A stretch of DNA of 35,814 nt from Desulfobulbaceae bacterium (GCA_008933635.1 WBUQ01000033.1:1-35814), one strand, 5' to 3'. Positions 1 to 9,316 are shown, counted from the first letter of the stretch. Numbers and translations are program-made. Notes: generated by a model not told the origin, from the letters alone.

Positions 1-68
1 CATATACACATAACAGCAGCCGGCCGGATGCCCCCGGCTTCTTCCCCACTTTTCACGGCAGGTGCCCC

Positions 69-1040
69 ATGAACACACCCGAACCCCCTTCACGCCTGAA
101 GAATTTCCCCCTCCCCTGGTTTTCGATGATCATGGGCCTGTCCGGTTTCTCCATCGCCTGGAGCCGGGCCGAACACATCCTCGGCCTGCCTTTTGCGGTC
201 AGCCCTTTTCTGCTCGGTGCCACCGTCGCCCTGTTCATCTTCATCACGCTCGTCTACCTGCTGAAAATCCTCCGCTACCCGGCCGCCGTCCGCGCCGAGA
301 TCGATCACCCGGTGAAGATCGCCTTCCTGCCCACCTTCTCGATCAGCATGATCCTGCTGTCGATCGCCCTGCTGGGCGGCGCGCCGGCGGTCTCCTTCTG
401 GCTGTGGGCGGGCGGCACCATCCTCCACCTGCTGTTCACCCTCTACATCCTCTCGTCCTGGGTCCACCAGAACAGGTACGAGATCAAACACCTCAACCCG
501 GCCTGGTTCATCCCGGTGGTCGGCAACATCCTCGTTCCGATCGCCGGCGTCCACCATGCCCCGGCGGAGGTTTCATGGTTCTTCTTCAGCGTCGGCCTGT
601 TCTTCTGGCCGGTACTCACCGGCATCATCTTCAACCGGCTGATCTTTCACCAGAGCCTGCCCGAACGCTTCCTGCCGACGCTCTTCATCTTCATCGCCCC
701 GCCCAGCGTCGGCCTGCTGTCCTGGTACAACCTGACCGGCACGACCGGTCAGTTCGGCCACATCCTCTACTTCGTCGCCGTCTTCTTCTTCCTGTTGATG
801 CTGGTGCAGATCAGGTATTTCATCCGGATCAGGTTTTTCCTGTCCTGGTGGGCCTATTCCTTCCCGGTTGCAGCCCTCACCATCGCCACCCTGTTCATGG
901 CCAGGGATACCGGCAAGGCGGTGTACGTGTGGGGCGGCGGCGGCATGCTGGCGTTCCTGACGCTGCTGGTCGCACTGCTCGTCGCGCAGACAGCGCGGGC
1001 CATAGCCGGCCAGACCATCTGCGTCGATGAGGAGCACTGA
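69..1040 (+). CDS. SLAC1/TehA-type (TDT family) membrane transporter
   Basis: This 323-residue protein is almost entirely hydrophobic, with about ten predicted membrane-spanning stretches and short polar loops. That fits the ten-helix SLAC1/TehA anion-channel or tellurite-resistance/dicarboxylate transporter fold. The opening PLPWFSMIMGLSGFSIAW is typical of the first helix of this family, which reads roughly 'p..wF..vmgtgglaiaw'. Family members conduct small anions, export sulfite, or influence tellurite resistance; the substrate here cannot be read from sequence. The ATG at 69 is preceded by a weak AGG-rich ribosome site and the length is normal for the family. It converges on the HD-GYP gene, leaving only about 28 bases between the two stops. 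I am sure of the family and not of the substrate. Confidence 0.85.
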   Translation: MNTPEPPSRLKNFPLPWFSMIMGLSGFSIAWSRAEHILGLPFAVSPFLLGATVALFIFITLVYLLKILRYPAAVRAEIDHPVKIAFLPTFSISMILLSIALLGGAPAVSFWLWAGGTILHLLFTLYILSSWVHQNRYEIKHLNPAWFIPVVGNILVPIAGVHHAPAEVSWFFFSVGLFFWPVLTGIIFNRLIFHQSLPERFLPTLFIFIAPPSVGLLSWYNLTGTTGQFGHILYFVAVFFFLLMLVQIRYFIRIRFFLSWWAYSFPVAALTIATLFMARDTGKAVYVWGGGGMLAFLTLLVALLVAQTARAIAGQTICVDEEH

Positions 1041-1068
1041 CAGGCAATGGTAGCGGCGGAAAGGGGGA

Positions 1069-2466
1069 TCAGGCCGGGATCGGCTGGCCTTCGGGGAGGT
1101 AGTTGAGCAGCAGGCGTGCGATCGCAAGCGACTGGCTGGAGATATTCCCCAGATCGATCACATGCTGGTCCTGTTCCCTGATGCGGGTGCCATCGGCCAT
1201 CGCGGTGATCCTGACCTTCGGCCGGTCCAGGGCCCGGCCGGCCTCGGTGACCATCCCGGTCCGGCCGTCGGAGAGGCTGACATAGGTGCCGGGCGGGTAC
1301 AGGCCGACCATGGAGATGAACGACCCGAGCAGGCCCGGGTGGAAGGCGTTTTTGTCGCTGATCATCAGCGCGAAGGCGCTGTGGGGGTCCATCGCCTGCT
1401 TGTAGGGCCGCACCGCCGTCATCGCCTCGAAGACGTCGCAGATCTGCAGCAGGGAGATGACCGGGCTGCGCACCGCCCAGCCGGGTTTTTCCGGATAGCC
1501 CTTGCCGTCAAAGCGGATGTGGTGCCCCCAGGAGGCGGCGATATCGAGCGGCGAGACATCCCGCTGGGCCAGCAGCAGCTCCGCCCCGACCCGGGGGTGG
1601 TCCTTGATCATGTTGTACTCTTCCGGGGACAGGCGGTCGGTCTTGTAGAGGATCTCGCCAGGAATCTTGCTCTTGCCGATGTCGTGGAGGATGCCGGCGG
1701 TGCCGAGGGCCAGGATGTCCTCCTCCTTCCAGTTCATCCTCATCCCCATGAAGACCGCAATCGAGGCAACCCGCACCGAATGGCCGACGGTATAACTCTC
1801 GTAGTCGGGATAATGGATATACTGCATGACGTCGGCAAAATTCGTGCGGGTGTAGCGGAGCATGAATTCGCTGACCGAGCGGGCGCTGTCGATATCGACC
1901 TCGCGGTCGAGGGCGGCATCGCCATGGGCCTGGGTCACCACGTCGAACAGGGCCTGGTAGATCATCGTCGGCGACTGGAGAAATCCGCCGATCTCCTGCC
2001 CCTCCCACGGCCGCTTGCGATCGGCCGGCCCCACGCCCGGCTGGTCGCTGTAATGGACGGCCAGGTTGATGGATTCGATCCCTTCCCGGCGGAACAGCTC
2101 GCGTGCCTCCTGCAGCCCCTTCAACGGCGTCCTCAGCGATTCGGTGAGGTCCATGAAACGGCGGATATCCTCCTCCCGCACCCCGCTTTTGAATGAGATC
2201 CCGCCGCAGCGCAGCATATCCATGAACAGGATCAGCTGCTTGCCGACGACGGTCGGGCCGAAGAGGCGCCGGCCGTTGAAGATGAAACTGCCGTCGATGA
2301 TGCCGATGAAGAATTCGTCCTTGCCCGACAGGCGGAAATATTCCTCGACCCCGGCGATGAAGGTGCCGACGTAATTGCGGACCTTGGGGTGATCGGAAAA
2401 ATACAGCTTCCTGTTGGCAATGCCCTTGCAAAGCAGGATCAGGATGTCGTTGATTTTTCTTTCCAT
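1069..2466 (-). CDS. HD-GYP domain cyclic-di-nucleotide phosphodiesterase-like protein
   Basis: This protein of about 465 residues has a C-terminal HD-GYP domain. Visible motifs are GHS near residue 229, LHDIGK (His261/Asp262), DHPRVGAELL (His290), HHIRFDGKGYP (His315/316) and GYP at 323-325, so the metal-binding set looks complete. Known HD-GYP enzymes hydrolyse cyclic di-GMP or cGAMP. The last 80 residues look like a small beta-rich tail (YPPGTYVSLSDGRTG). Residues 10-115 form an N-terminal domain (YFSDHPKV, then IIDGSFIFNGRRLFG) that resembles the N-terminus of the upstream gene. I chose the ATG at 2466 (MERKIND) over a GTG at 2475 because AGGTGG sits upstream of it. The gene lies nine bases after the upstream stop, so the pair is very likely co-transcribed. 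Confidence 0.9.
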   Translation of the reverse strand: MERKINDILILLCKGIANRKLYFSDHPKVRNYVGTFIAGVEEYFRLSGKDEFFIGIIDGSFIFNGRRLFGPTVVGKQLILFMDMLRCGGISFKSGVREEDIRRFMDLTESLRTPLKGLQEARELFRREGIESINLAVHYSDQPGVGPADRKRPWEGQEIGGFLQSPTMIYQALFDVVTQAHGDAALDREVDIDSARSVSEFMLRYTRTNFADVMQYIHYPDYESYTVGHSVRVASIAVFMGMRMNWKEEDILALGTAGILHDIGKSKIPGEILYKTDRLSPEEYNMIKDHPRVGAELLLAQRDVSPLDIAASWGHHIRFDGKGYPEKPGWAVRSPVISLLQICDVFEAMTAVRPYKQAMDPHSAFALMISDKNAFHPGLLGSFISMVGLYPPGTYVSLSDGRTGMVTEAGRALDRPKVRITAMADGTRIREQDQHVIDLGNISSQSLAIARLLLNYLPEGQPIPA

Positions 2467-2475
2467 GGATACCAC

Positions 2476-4410
2476 CTACGCCATCAGCGGCCGGCGCCTG
2501 AGCCTGGTCATCGCTTCATTGGCCGCCTTGCGGCAGGCGGACGGCCATTTCGGCATCAGCATCACCCGCTTCTCGGTGATGATCTGGTTGAGCACGGTGC
2601 GGGTCTGCTCGACCTGCATTTCCGGCATGGCCTGGATGGTCTTCAGCACCCAGGGTTCGCCTTTCTGCTCGTCGGTCACCTCCGGCAGATGCTGCACCAC
2701 CAGGTTCCCGGCGGTGGCCAGCATGCCCGTGGGGGCTTCCCCTGGTTTCCTGGCCAGGAGGAGATAGGCCTGGATGAATTTCATGTGGCTGGGTATGAGC
2801 GGCTGCAGCAGCGGGGCTACCGCCTCGATCATCCAGTCCGGGGGATGGGCCCGGAGGGCGTCGAGGACGCGGGCCGAGATCGCCTTCTTCATCGAGGTGT
2901 TGAGGAGGAAGGAAAACAGCCGGTACGATCGCCGCACCGCCGGATCGAAGATTTCGGACGCCATCTTCTTGGACTGGAAGACGTCCATTTCCTCGAGGCG
3001 CTGCCATAACCCCATCATCTCCTCATCCGACAGCGAGGCGGCTATGGCCGCCAGCCGGTCGAACACCTCACCCTTGTCGTTCCGGCCGATCATCAGCAGT
3101 TCATTGACGATCACCGTCCAGACCGCCCCCAGCCTGGCCGGGTCGATCTTCCGGTACAGGCGCTCGAGAAACTGCAGGGAACTCGCCACCGACGGGCTGC
3201 GGAGCATGACGGTGACCAGGGCCAGCGTCTCTTCGAAGGTATCGGCGGCCCCGCCGTTCAGCAGGGCGGCGAGGCCGTTGGCGACCAGTTCGACCTCGCG
3301 GTCGCTGAGCCCGAGGGCCAGGACCGACCGCAGGTTCTGCCTGATCCTGTCGACAACCGCCTCCTCCGGCTGCCCCTGGAGCAGCTGCAGCAGGATGGAG
3401 AGTTCCTCGCAGCGGTCGCCGAGGCTGATCCGCTCGAGGATGCTGGCGTGGACGTAATTCCTGCCGACGAAATCCTGCAGCTGCTCGACGGTCATGACGG
3501 GGATGATCTCGTCCCGGATACGGCCGCTCCCCTTGTCGGCAACCGGTTGCAGCTGCGAAGGCGAAAAACGGCCGAAGACCGAAATCAGCAGGCTGATGGT
3601 TTCCTTCGTCTCCCGGTCTTCGGCCTGCCTCTCCAGGCCGGCGAAAATCGAGGACAGGGCGTTGAGGTCGTTCTGGACCACCAGGGCTCCGCCGTCTTTC
3701 CGGCGATAGGCGCTGGTGACGACCTTGACCAACAGCTTGCGGACATCGGTCCAGGTGACCGACGGCAGTCCGCGGAGGTCGAGCTTCCTGCCGGAAAATT
3801 TGTCTGCCAGCGAGTTCAGGAAACGCTTGCACTGATCGATCTGGGCCCGCTCGAAACCCTGTTCGATCAGGATCTCGAAAACCGAGTTCAGGCCGTGCCC
3901 CTCATCGTCGTCGTCACCGCCGCCGACGATGATGCTGGACTCGTCGATCATGAATTCCTTCTGCCTGATCTTCACCGAAGACGGCAGATCCTGCAGCTCG
4001 CCCATGGTGAAATCCTTCTTCCCCTGCAGCTGCGAACGGCCGAGGAGAAGGCACTTGACGAGCTGCAGCAGCTCGGTGAGCAGGATTCCGTGGTCGATCT
4101 CCATCGTCCAGATCCCGAGATCGCCGAGCAGTTTCCTGAACTCCTCGACCGCCCTGGTCAGTTTCTGGATCTCGATCTGCTCGACCAGGATGGAATCGCC
4201 GCGCAGTTCGATAATGACCGATCGCTTGGTGTCGACCACCTCGGTCAGGTTACGCTGGAACTGTTCCGCGGCCTGGTTCAGCACGGCATGTCCAGCCGGG
4301 TAATAGATGCCGATCTTGAAGATGCGGTGCAGGGACTCCAGAAACTCGACCAGCTTCTTCTGGCTGAGATACGGCGGCACTTCCTGTTTTCCGGCAACGG
4401 TGCTGTTCAT
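2476..4410 (-). CDS. Large HEAT-like helical protein partnered with the HD-GYP protein
   Basis: This is a 644-residue soluble protein with no signal peptide or membrane segment. Residues 20-150 (RIFKIGIYYPAGHAVL, then GDSILVEQIEI, then LGDLGIWTMEIDHGILLTEL) follow the same pattern as the N-terminus of the adjacent HD-GYP protein. After an acidic linker (GGGDDDDEGHG, about 165-175) the remainder is helical and rich in Leu and charged residues, suggesting a HEAT/ARM-like solenoid. I see no catalytic motif. Similar helical partners are found beside HD-GYP genes in Geobacter-type bacteria (recollection, not checked). The gene precedes the HD-GYP gene on the same strand with a gap of about nine bases. 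An adaptor or scaffold role for the phosphodiesterase is inference. Confidence 0.75.
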   Translation of the reverse strand: MNSTVAGKQEVPPYLSQKKLVEFLESLHRIFKIGIYYPAGHAVLNQAAEQFQRNLTEVVDTKRSVIIELRGDSILVEQIEIQKLTRAVEEFRKLLGDLGIWTMEIDHGILLTELLQLVKCLLLGRSQLQGKKDFTMGELQDLPSSVKIRQKEFMIDESSIIVGGGDDDDEGHGLNSVFEILIEQGFERAQIDQCKRFLNSLADKFSGRKLDLRGLPSVTWTDVRKLLVKVVTSAYRRKDGGALVVQNDLNALSSIFAGLERQAEDRETKETISLLISVFGRFSPSQLQPVADKGSGRIRDEIIPVMTVEQLQDFVGRNYVHASILERISLGDRCEELSILLQLLQGQPEEAVVDRIRQNLRSVLALGLSDREVELVANGLAALLNGGAADTFEETLALVTVMLRSPSVASSLQFLERLYRKIDPARLGAVWTVIVNELLMIGRNDKGEVFDRLAAIAASLSDEEMMGLWQRLEEMDVFQSKKMASEIFDPAVRRSYRLFSFLLNTSMKKAISARVLDALRAHPPDWMIEAVAPLLQPLIPSHMKFIQAYLLLARKPGEAPTGMLATAGNLVVQHLPEVTDEQKGEPWVLKTIQAMPEMQVEQTRTVLNQIITEKRVMLMPKWPSACRKAANEAMTRLRRRPLMA

Positions 4411-4558
4411 GGTAATGGTCGATCCTGCAGGGTGAAGGATGGGCGATGACGCTCTGTCGCAGCGATTGGCCGATGCCTGATTCTATATCCGCTCGCCCCC
4501 GCTGTCAATTCGGCCGGCCGCCTGCCCGCTACCGGCACATCGCCGGCAGTTGCACGCC

Positions 4559-4870
4559 TCACCGGCCCTGTTCCGCCAGTTTTTTCCTGACGCTCTCGAT
4601 CTTGTCGACCATCCCCTGCTGGCGGTCGGTGCGGGTCCCGAGCTTGATGGTGGTGGTGATCCGCGGCGCCCCCATCGCGTGCACCCGCTCATGGCAGCCC
4701 TTGACAGCGGCCATCACCTCGTCCCATTCCCCCTCGATATTGGTGCCGTAGGCATGCATGCTGTGGCTCAGCCCCGCCTCGGCCAGCACCTGCTGGCAGG
4801 CGGCGACATAGGCCGACACCGAAACCCCCACGCCCATCGGCACGATACACAGATCCATGATCACACGCAT
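4559..4870 (-). CDS. MTH1187/DUF77 family thiamine-binding protein
   Basis: This 103-residue protein matches the MTH1187/YkoF-like small ferredoxin-fold family. Recognisable features are the start VIMDLCIVPMGVGVSVSAYVA, the HAYGTNIEGEWDEVMAAVKGCHERVHAMGAPRI core, and ITTTIKLGTRTDRQQ near the C-terminus. Characterised members bind thiamine or its pyrimidine-type precursors, and some assemble as tetramers. An AGGAGA ribosome site lies just upstream of the ATG at 4870. The gene begins about 20 bases after the acyl-CoA synthetase gene and is probably in the same operon. Thiamine diphosphate is the cofactor of the 2-oxoacid oxidoreductase 5 kb away, which makes a supporting role plausible but unproven. 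Confidence 0.85.
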   Translation of the reverse strand: MRVIMDLCIVPMGVGVSVSAYVAACQQVLAEAGLSHSMHAYGTNIEGEWDEVMAAVKGCHERVHAMGAPRITTTIKLGTRTDRQQGMVDKIESVRKKLAEQGR

Positions 4871-4890
4871 TTTCTCCTCCCTGCCGGTAC

Positions 4891-7329
4891 CTAGCCGGCT
4901 GTGTTGCCGCGGAATTCCGCCGGTTCCCCAACCTCATCGCGGCCGGGCCGCCGGCGCAGGTTCCTGCCTGCCAGCCGCGACTGGACATAGAGCCCGACCG
5001 TGCGCACCGCCCGGTCCGCCTCCCGAAACACCATCATCCCCGCCTCCTGCAGTTTCCTGACGAAGGGGTCGTACAGCGGCCCGCCCGCCACCACCGCGAC
5101 GATCGGCTTGGGGCTGGCGGCCACGACCGGCAGCAGCAGGTCGGCCAGGCCCGTGCCGCTCTCCATGTCCCTCTCCAGCGTCGAGATGACCGGCGCCAGC
5201 GGGATGATGCCGGCCAGGACCAGGTCGACGCCCTCGTCGGCCGCCAGGGCCTCGATCACCTCCCGATAGAGGGCATCGGTGGCGCCGGGGTTCATGTCGA
5301 GGGGATTCTTGACCTCCACCAGATGCGCGAGGCCGCATTCGGCCAGCGCTCGGCCGATCCGTTTCCGTGTCTCGCGGCCGGGGGCGACCATCTGCAGGTC
5401 GAACTCGTCCGCATGGATGTTGTCTGCCATACCAACCGCCTCGAAGCCGGCGGACGACAGCGCCGCCACCCGGTTGCCGTTGATCGCCCGCCCATGGAGA
5501 CGGCTGGCCAGCAGATAGAGATCGGTGAACTCGCCGAAGGAGCGGGCGACCATCGCGCCGGCCTGGCTCAGGCAGGATTCGCAGACCGAGTAATCACCGG
5601 CCAGCGAGGCGGTGTGGCTCGAGGTGGCGGTCTTGCCCTCGGCGGTGCGGCCGGCCTTGTAGAAGATCACGTCCTTGCCGGCAAGTACCGCCTGGCGCAC
5701 GGCCCGGGTGAAATGGATGCCGTCGAGGTCGTTGAAGCCCTCGCAGTAGACGGCGATGACCTCGATGTCATCCTGCTCCTGGAAATAACAGAGGAAATCG
5801 CCGAGCGTCAGGTCGTTCTGGTTGCCGACCGAGACCAGGAAGGCCGGGTCGAGTTCGGGGATGCGGCTGAGGCAGGTGGCCATGAAGCCGCCGGACTGGC
5901 TGATGAAGGCCGAGGTGCGCCAGCCGGCATAGGGCAGCTTGGGAAGCCGCTCCTCGGACAGGAACCAGGTATCGTAACGGCCGGGATGGGAGATGACGCC
6001 GAGGGAATTGCCGCCGAGGAAGACCGGGCCGTCGCCCTGGCGGTGCGCCTCGTCGATCTTCGCCATGATCGCCTCGGCCATGGCCCGGCTCTCGCGGGTT
6101 TCGCCCATCCCGCCAGGGATCAGCAGCACCGACTCGACCCTGCCGCTGGCGATGATCTCGTCGACCAGCGCTGGCACCGCCTCGGCACCGACCGCCACCA
6201 CCAGCAGGTCGAGACGGCCGTCCAGGGACGCCAGGCCGGTGACGCAGCGGACCCCGTCGATCTCGGCCGCCTGCGGGTGCAGGACCACCACCTGTTCGGG
6301 CGCAAAGCCACGGGCCAGGACGTTTTTCAGGATGATCCGGCCGAAATTGTCGCGGCTGGTGGAGACACCGATGATGCCGATCCTCCCGGGATGCAGCATG
6401 GTGTGGATCTTCGCCACCGGCCGCGGCGCCCTGACCTTCTTTGCCGGCAGGGAGAAGCGGCACATGCCGTCCAGCGGCACCATCATGAAGTCGCGGAAGG
6501 CAAACGGGTTGATCTCCATCTCCTCGATGCAGAAGGGGGCATCGGGGTTGGTCGGCGAAAAATGGTTGGCCACCTCGATGAAGGCGGAAAAGCACTCGAT
6601 CAGCTGTTCGTCGGCGACCATCCGTTTCTGGCCGCGGCTTTTCCCGGCAAGGACCTGGTAGGAGACGGTGCGGCGGAACAGCTCGAAGAAGGCCTCGCCG
6701 TCGTTCAGCTCGGTCGAGGCGGAGATGATACCGCGGTTTTTGCGGAAGTTCTCGGCCAGCAGCTCGGTGTCGGTGCCGCCGACCCCGGCGGTGAGGATCA
6801 TCGCGAATTCCCGGCTGTTGCGCAGGCCGACGATCAGCTCGCTGCCGAAGGTCTCGACCTCCGGAGGCAGGTACTGGACCGCCAGCACGCCGCGGATATC
6901 GTGGGAGATCGCCGAGACCAGGGCATCGCCGGAAAGACCGCGGTAGCGCGGCGGTGCATGCCGGGGATGACGTTCGATACCCTCGGCATAGCTCTCGGCC
7001 ACCTCGTACATCATCCTCCGCCAGGCCGCCCTGACTCGCACCGGATCTTTGGGAACGATCCGGACGCCGCCGACATCGGCCTTGTGGACGATATAGGGGG
7101 AGACGATCTTCAGCACCACCATGTCGCCGGGCAGCGCCAGCAGCTCCTCGTCCCCGGGCCGGTCAGCGGCGGCCAGCAGCCGGCAGCGCGGCGGGGTCTC
7201 TGAGCCGAGATGGCGCAGCAGGGTATAGACCTCGTGCTCGAAGAGGAAACGCCGGTCATCGGCTGCCGCCCCGGCAAACACCGCCGTCATCGCCTCGAAA
7301 TCGATATGGGTCTTCACCCTGTGCTTCAT
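4891..7329 (-). CDS. ADP-forming acyl-CoA synthetase, fused beta-alpha subunits
   Basis: This 812-residue protein is a single-chain acyl-CoA synthetase of the ADP-forming type, which converts acyl-CoA, ADP and phosphate to acid, CoA and ATP. The first 250 or so residues form the ATP-grasp part (VVLKIVSPYIVHKADVGGVRI is the family signature). From about residue 330 come the CoA-binding Rossmann domain (GRIGIIGVSTSRDNFGRIIL) and the succinyl-CoA-ligase-like domains. The phosphohistidine motif is intact in SSHTASLAG, at His572. The beta part therefore precedes the alpha part, the reverse of the common alpha-beta fusion. I placed the start at ATG 7329 (MKHRVKTHIDFEAM), which has GGAG upstream; the reading frame extends further but codes low-complexity Arg-rich sequence. 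Substrate (acetate or branched acids) cannot be told. Confidence 0.88.
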   Translation of the reverse strand: MKHRVKTHIDFEAMTAVFAGAAADDRRFLFEHEVYTLLRHLGSETPPRCRLLAAADRPGDEELLALPGDMVVLKIVSPYIVHKADVGGVRIVPKDPVRVRAAWRRMMYEVAESYAEGIERHPRHAPPRYRGLSGDALVSAISHDIRGVLAVQYLPPEVETFGSELIVGLRNSREFAMILTAGVGGTDTELLAENFRKNRGIISASTELNDGEAFFELFRRTVSYQVLAGKSRGQKRMVADEQLIECFSAFIEVANHFSPTNPDAPFCIEEMEINPFAFRDFMMVPLDGMCRFSLPAKKVRAPRPVAKIHTMLHPGRIGIIGVSTSRDNFGRIILKNVLARGFAPEQVVVLHPQAAEIDGVRCVTGLASLDGRLDLLVVAVGAEAVPALVDEIIASGRVESVLLIPGGMGETRESRAMAEAIMAKIDEAHRQGDGPVFLGGNSLGVISHPGRYDTWFLSEERLPKLPYAGWRTSAFISQSGGFMATCLSRIPELDPAFLVSVGNQNDLTLGDFLCYFQEQDDIEVIAVYCEGFNDLDGIHFTRAVRQAVLAGKDVIFYKAGRTAEGKTATSSHTASLAGDYSVCESCLSQAGAMVARSFGEFTDLYLLASRLHGRAINGNRVAALSSAGFEAVGMADNIHADEFDLQMVAPGRETRKRIGRALAECGLAHLVEVKNPLDMNPGATDALYREVIEALAADEGVDLVLAGIIPLAPVISTLERDMESGTGLADLLLPVVAASPKPIVAVVAGGPLYDPFVRKLQEAGMMVFREADRAVRTVGLYVQSRLAGRNLRRRPGRDEVGEPAEFRGNTAG

Positions 7330-7464
7330 TGCTGCGCTCCGTTTCTGTCGGTCCGCGTCGCCGGCGGCGCTCCGGATGCTCCGGCCGCGTCGGCATCGGT
7401 TTCGCCGGACAGTATACATCAATATCGCTGCCCCGCCCAAGGCCGCGGCCGGGGGGCGTCGGGA

Positions 7465-8739
7465 TTACGGCAGCGGCCCCATCACCGGCTGGCCGCTGCC
7501 GGCCTTCAGCAGGAAGAACAGCATCCCGCCGATCCAGCCGTCCCCTTCCCGGCGCAGCCGGATGGGCTCGCTGCGGCATACGGTCCAGCCGGTTCTCCCT
7601 GCAATGCCTGCAATATGACCGGGCGAATGGGCGAACCTGCCTGTCGGCTGCAGACGGTAAGTGGCCGTCCCGGCGACCTCGATCGAGAAGCAGAGCACGG
7701 CGTCATCCGTCGTCACCGCCTGGATGGCCGCCAGCACCGGTTCCGGGTCGCCGAGATAGATCAGCACGTCGGCCAGCGTCACCAGGTCGTAACGGCTCTC
7801 TGCCGCAACCAGAAACGGCATGATCCCGCTGACCGCCAGATGGTCGTATATCCCTTTCTCCCTGCTGCGGGCGATCATCTCCTCGGCGATGTCGACCCCG
7901 GTGAGGCAGGCGCAGATGTCGGCGAAGGCGGTGCCGACCAGGCCGGTGCCGCAGCCCAGATCGAGGAGGTGGGCGTATCTCCGGCCGCGGCCGGCAAAAA
8001 GGTCGACGCCCCGCCGCAGCTCCGCCGGCACGCGGTAGCCAAGGTCCTGCACCAGGCTGGCCTCGAAGCCGTCAGCATAGCCGTTGAAAACGCTGCGGAC
8101 ATAGTCGTCGGCGGCAGTCGCCAGCCGGTCGCCCCTTAGTGCCGCGACCATGTGCCGGGCCGTCCGGTTCTCAGGGTCGAGCTCCAGCAGCCGGAGATAG
8201 GCCGCACACGACTCCGCCAGCCGCCCCTGCAGGTGCAGCAGGTAGGCGAGGCTGCCGGCCGCCGGCCGGTGGTCCGGCTTCAGGGCGAGCAGCCGGCCGA
8301 GCACGGCCTCGGCCCGCTGGTAGTCGTGGAGCTCCCTGAGGCAGCCGGCCAGGCTGTAGAGGCCGTCGACGTCCCGGGGCGCCAGCCGCAGCATCTCCTC
8401 GTAGACCATCGCCGAATCCGCCGTCCTGCCGCATTTTTTCAGACACAGGCCGAGGTTGTAGAGCAGGTCCGGATCGTCTCCGGCGCCATCCATCGCCTGC
8501 AGGTAGTGTTCCAGCGACTCGCCGTAGCGCTGCTGCGCATAGAGCATCAGGCCGAGATTGTAATGCAGCGGGGAGGCATCGGGAAACGCGGCGAGCAGGC
8601 GTTCATACTCGCCTTCGGCCTCGGCGTAGAGCCCGTTCCGCTGCAGTTCGCAGGCATGCTGCAGTGCCTGCGCGGCTGCCTCGGCGGATCCGGGTCCGGC
8701 AGGCTGGATTCCGCCGGCGGACGGCGTATGCGTCTTCAT
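7465..8739 (-). CDS. TPR-repeat class I SAM-dependent methyltransferase
   Basis: This 424-residue protein has two parts. Residues 20-205 carry about five tetratricopeptide repeats (for example PLHYNLGLMLYAQQRYGESL and DLLYNLGLCLKKCGRTADSA). Residues 220-420 form a class I methyltransferase: the linker FNGYADGFEASLVQDLGYRVP, motif I LLDLGCGTGLVGTAFA, the acidic end of strand 2 in TGVDIAEEMI, and DLVTLADVLIYLGD for motif IV. TPR plus this type of methyltransferase is a known architecture of unknown substrate. The ATG at 8739 has an AAGGAT site. It lies 135 bases upstream of, and on the same strand as, the acyl-CoA synthetase gene; any functional link is unclear. No signal peptide is present, so it is probably cytoplasmic. 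Confidence 0.85.
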   Translation of the reverse strand: MKTHTPSAGGIQPAGPGSAEAAAQALQHACELQRNGLYAEAEGEYERLLAAFPDASPLHYNLGLMLYAQQRYGESLEHYLQAMDGAGDDPDLLYNLGLCLKKCGRTADSAMVYEEMLRLAPRDVDGLYSLAGCLRELHDYQRAEAVLGRLLALKPDHRPAAGSLAYLLHLQGRLAESCAAYLRLLELDPENRTARHMVAALRGDRLATAADDYVRSVFNGYADGFEASLVQDLGYRVPAELRRGVDLFAGRGRRYAHLLDLGCGTGLVGTAFADICACLTGVDIAEEMIARSREKGIYDHLAVSGIMPFLVAAESRYDLVTLADVLIYLGDPEPVLAAIQAVTTDDAVLCFSIEVAGTATYRLQPTGRFAHSPGHIAGIAGRTGWTVCRSEPIRLRREGDGWIGGMLFFLLKAGSGQPVMGPLP

Positions 8740-8890
8740 CGAGAGTATCCTTTTTCACCGGCAACGAACAGGCACCAGCCCGCGTTGCAAATCCGTCCGG
8801 CGATGCTTATCTCTACCCGATAGGATGTTCTTTGTCCCGCCCAGGCGGATGACGCATGAGATCCGGCCTTTTATCCAGGGAGATTCAGCC

Positions 8891-9247
8891 ATGAACGCCC
8901 TTTGCAGCCATTACAGCAGTTTCGCCGCCCGCCTCGCCCTGCTCTGCCTGCTCCTGCTTCCGGCAGCCCCGCTCTTCGCCACCCAGTATGAGGAGGACGT
9001 CTCGACCGGGGAATACCTCTTTGTCAAGGGTATGGTCCAGAAGATCTCCATGGAAGACAGGTCGCTGACGCTGCAGCAGAAAAGAGGCCCCCGCGTCACC
9101 ATCCGCGTCACCCCGGACACCGAGTTCGAGGGGGTCGCCAGACTGGAGGAGCTGCGGGCCAAGCAGGAGATCAAGGTCTGGTACCGGCCCGGAGAGGAGG
9201 GCAACGCCGGCCTGAAAATCCTCAAGCTGCCCGACCTGGGGTGCTGA
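8891..9247 (+). CDS. Small exported hypothetical protein
   Basis: This 118-residue protein begins with a cleavable signal peptide (hydrophobic LALLCLLLLPAAPLFA, likely cut after FATQ or nearby). The mature part of about 85 residues looks like a small beta-barrel of the OB or DUF5666 type: GEYLFVKGMVQKISMEDRSLTL, then VTIRVTPDTEFEG, LEELRAKQEIKVWYRPG, and LKILKLPDLGC. I chose the ATG at 8891 because GGGAGA precedes it and the signal peptide starts there; the in-frame codons upstream give no signal sequence. The protein is probably periplasmic. It stands alone on the plus strand and converges on porB. No function can be assigned. Confidence 0.75.
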   Translation: MNALCSHYSSFAARLALLCLLLLPAAPLFATQYEEDVSTGEYLFVKGMVQKISMEDRSLTLQQKRGPRVTIRVTPDTEFEGVARLEELRAKQEIKVWYRPGEEGNAGLKILKLPDLGC

Positions 9248-9258
9248 CGCCCCGGGCG

Positions 9259-9305
9259 ATGCCATTGAAGCGGGCTGCCCGACGGACGGCGGCGGGCAGC
9301 GGCAT
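9259..9305. terminator. Candidate bidirectional terminator hairpin
   Basis: Between two convergent stops, GCTGCCCG (9274-9281) pairs perfectly with CGGGCAGC (9293-9300), and an outer ATGCC/GGCAT pair (9259-9263 and 9301-9305) extends it. A second small inverted repeat, GCATGAG/CTCATGC (9302-9322), overlaps the porB stop. There is no clear T-run, so termination is inferred from position and structure only. Confidence 0.4.
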
Positions 9306-9316
9306 GAGGCGCTCTC

